Below, one piece after another: positions 60,988 through 64,000 of a stretch of 64,000 bases of DNA. Origin of the DNA: Cyanoderma ruficeps. Taxonomy: Eukaryota > Chordata > Aves > Passeriformes > Timaliidae. Position 1 is the first letter of the stretch, and each line of letters begins with the position of its first letter. The notes under the pieces were generated by a model. The model was not told where the DNA came from. It worked only from the letters and a program-made list of their open reading frames with translations, and searched no databases. The DNA lies in assembly GCA_008694505.1 (NCBI GenBank), contig VZDJ01007749.1, forward strand, positions 724,259 through 788,258. Reading direction: 5' to 3'. The translations under genes and the position numbers were made by a program.

Positions 60988-63900
60988 ATAATCTATTATC
61001 TTACTTTATGCATTATTGTGTACTTTTGCCTTTAGCAAGCTTTTACCAGGCCATAGTCTGCAGCCTCCAAACCAAAGCTCGACTGTAGGTTAGCTCAGTT
61101 CACTTTTTAAAGGGTAATACTTCCAATCACAGCCTGCAGGGAAATAATGCTGGTGCTGCTACAGAGATCCAGCACCATCCTGTCCTTGCTCTCCTGTCCT
61201 GAGGCATGTCCCCAGTGCTGGTGGCAAAAAGGTGGCCCAACTTTCATGTGCTCCTTCATGCAAGCAGCTGTTAAAATCATGCCAGGGGGCACTATAAAAT
61301 AATCATGAATAATAATGATCCCAGGAGCAGTGTGCCCCTCCATAATCTCAGCTGGAGGACAGGATAAATTGTAGTACATTCTAGTTAGGAGTTTAAAGTC
61401 AGTGGAGGATATGAGACAGCACCACTCTATGCAAGTGCTTCACATATAGATGCTTACAAAGCTGTGGCTCCACTGACTCACCTGTTTAACAAGGGCCTCA
61501 CCTGCCAAGGGCACTCCCTGATAAGCTGGATTTGTGCTCTGTAATCAAAGTGTGGGAAGAAAGCAAGCACATGGCTCTCTGATGCTAATGGACTCCTCAT
61601 GGAAAATTTTTTATTGGAAAGAAATTGGTATAGTCAGAGAAGCTCTCATGGACACCTCTGAGGGCAATTACTGGCTGGGCTCATCAATATCTAAGGATAT
61701 CTGCAAGTGTAAAGAGCTGCTACCAATTATGTATTGAGGCAGCAGCTTCACAGAAAATGGAAGTACTTGAGAATCAGGACGAAGCCATTCCCCCATGTCT
61801 CTGCCACCAAAACAGTCTGTATTACTTCATGTCCACTGACGGGACTGTGTGTAACATTCTCCTCTGTTCCTGAGTCTGCATAAGGTGTTGTGGGGCCTTG
61901 CACCATTTCTTGGATCAGACAAATATCACATATCTTTATTCTATGCTGCCAGTGTAGTGAGACAGTCAGACCCCACCCATCTGTCAGCTCACTATGAATT
62001 TTGTTTTGGTTTGGCTGGAATCAGGCATAGGACTCCCACTGGCAGCAGAGCAGAACTACTTCCAAATTAAAAAGATTTTCACATGTTCCTGAAGGAATTT
62101 CACATGTTCCTGTAGCAAGAAGTAAAATTTCTTATAATCCAATAAATGGCTCTTCCTCTGCTGATGCACCTCATTTCTCATGTGGGAGACATATGAAAAG
62201 AGAACATTTTTCTTATTTTAGGAATTTACCAATCATTGTGGAATCATAGAAAAAAGGTGTGGAAGAGACTAGAGAAATCTAATGAAGAATGAAATGCATG
62301 ACAGCATCATGCATGAGGCCAATAAGGAACCATATGATCATTTCAGCTAGCTGGTACATGCTGGTGAAATGTAGTTATTGTTTTCTCTGTCATCTGTTTC
62401 ACAGCTCTTCCTATCTCCTCACCTGTAATTATCATTCTGTTGGGGTTCTGCCTAAGAAAGCAGAGCCATCTGGGGAAATCAGCATTGCTTCACTCAGTCT
62501 CGGCTGGAATTAAAATGATCTGCTGTGAAGACGAAGAAGAAGAAGGAAAAAAAATCCAAAATATCTTGTCTAGGGAATTAATCAGAAGTGTTGACCAGCT
62601 CCTACAGTTCAGTATAAGAAAGAAATTTTATTTAATTAGATACTGGCACGTACTATAGCATTACAAAAAAAAGGAAGGTGAAAGTTTGCTCCTATTTTAT
62701 ATAGCGGATATGCTGTCACAAAATCACAGTGCATATGTACTTTAATGAAAGCCAATGAATCGTTCCTACTTATAAAGATGACAGGATGAGGCTAGCATCT
62801 GTTAAAATTAGCAAAATATATTAATTCTCATTCTTAAATCATGACCTCATATTCCCAGACCTGCAGAAATGGAGGATGTGCAGTAAATTAGTCCCACAGC
62901 CTTTTACCTCTGAGCCTGGAGCCTGCTGAGGCCACCAGTTGAAATGAATCTTGTCTCCATCTGAAGCAAGTCCCCTCAGAGTATTTATTGCCATCACTAA
63001 AGTGCTTTGGCATTGGCACAATTTGACCTGATTAATTGTCACTGTTCAAAGAGAGCAGAGGACAGCCAGAGCAGAGGGCTCTTGTGGTGTCTGGGAGCCT
63101 GCACTGCTCAACTCGTGTTGCTGCTGTCAGGTCTAGACTTCCAAAGCACAGAGGAAGTTCATATTAACAAAAAAGTTCCTGGGGGTGGAGAACAAGGATG
63201 AACAACAAATAGCAACACTCAGTCCTTCTGGGCAACTATCTATCTAACAATGGTTAACTGAGGCTTGCTGCTTATCATTTTAATGTGTCTCATAAAATAA
63301 TCAGTCCAAGAATACATTGGCCAAATTATTGAGTAACGTGAAAATTAAAGTCACCTCGGGAAACTGTGTTAAATGAATAATCCTCTGAGCACTGGAGCAA
63401 ACGAAGCCTGATGTTTTATGAATTTGTCTCCACTGCTTTGACAGGATAGGATTTATTAAAAAGGGAGTTTTTCCTAACATCCTGTTAGGATGTTTCTGTC
63501 CTTTCCCTGCTGTGCAGATCCTGTAGTACTTGGTAATGACTTAGTTCATAGCGTGACCCTTGGTGAGGACTCACAGTGCCTCTCTTCTAGCCAGGCTCAG
63601 CCATAAAACATCTGGCAGTGCAATGCTGCCTGTACAGCAGGGGTAAATAGGAGTCAGAGCCTTTAGTCAGTCCTGCTTTCTTTATTTTTAAGTTTTTTTA
63701 ATGACCTGCATTGTCTACATGATTGTTCTGGCTTCAGTGAGGCAAAAAACTAAAGACCTGGGTGGGAGAAAACCCCAAGCTCTCCACCATAAAGGCAGTG
63801 TGGGTGCAACTTCAGATCATTTAGCCATGAGAACTTGAGTACAACTTCTGTTGAATTTAGATGCTAAAAAGATGGTAACTGACAGATTTTGTCACTGCAT

Positions 63901-64000
63901 AGTAAGATAAATAACCAATAAAAGCAGATCAGCCGTTGTTCAGGAGCTGGAGGAAGGTCACATATTCCTGCTTTTACCCCTTTTAGTGAGCTAGGGAATA
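60988..64000. other. Non-coding; weak CR1-like scrap
   Basis: No gene recognised. At 62239-62290, TGGAATCATAGAAAAAAGG followed by GGAAGAGACTAGAGAAATCT resembles the complement of a CR1 3' end but is too decayed to be sure. A 15-base direct repeat, TTTCACATGTTCCTG, occurs at 62077-62091 and 62098-62112. The stretch 63255-63450 has the look of a conserved non-coding element. Confidence 0.5.

Noticed and set aside
62239..62290. Possible minus-strand CR1 tail
   Set aside because: AATCATAGAA and GGAAGAGACT resemble CR1, but the rest does not follow.

Overview
This 64 kb window looks like nuclear DNA of a bird, most likely a passerine. The evidence is a set of CR1 LINE fragments (the dominant avian non-LTR retrotransposon), avian-type endogenous-retrovirus LTRs, A+T-rich non-coding DNA, and long stop-rich stretches with only short chance ORFs. 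I found no host protein-coding gene, tRNA, rRNA, CRISPR array or bacterial-style operon. The window is best read as an intergenic desert or the inside of a very long intron. Nothing in it resembles a multi-gene system.

Layout, left to right. 1-2.3 kb: unannotated. 2.32-2.69 kb: a minus-strand LTR with TATA and AATAAA signals, flanked by a purine-tract-like sequence at about 2.70 kb. 9.5-9.9 kb: plus-strand CR1 3' end carrying an internal 41-bp duplication. 10.64-11.01 kb: minus-strand LTR fragment with a 45-bp tandem repeat. 13.55-14.78 kb: probable retroviral-derived block ending in a GC-rich patch. 20.3 kb: perfect 24-bp palindrome. 20.93-21.63 kb: the longest CR1, minus strand, retaining part of ORF2. 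23.25-23.35 and 35.73-35.89 kb: short CR1 tails. 36.2-36.9 kb: ERVL-like solo LTR with a 5-bp (one mismatch) target duplication. 38.5-39.2 kb: old CR1/L3-like reverse-transcriptase remnant, followed by a G/T homopolymer tract containing the only N. 48.77-49.54 kb: large inverted repeat with ~186-bp arms. 49.56-50.24 kb: solo LTR with perfect 6-bp target duplication, inserted ten bases beyond that inverted repeat. 54.04-54.29 kb: second CR1/L3-like remnant. 58.8 kb: another perfect 24-bp palindrome. 60.48-60.99 kb: a further plus-strand LTR. The remainder is unique sequence with scattered microsatellites.

No genes work together here. The biology on view is transposable-element history: LINE insertion and decay, and retroviral insertion followed by LTR-LTR recombination to solo LTRs. 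A few stretches resemble conserved non-coding elements by eye only. The most unusual object is the inverted repeat at 48.8-49.5 kb. Family names are from recall, not database search.
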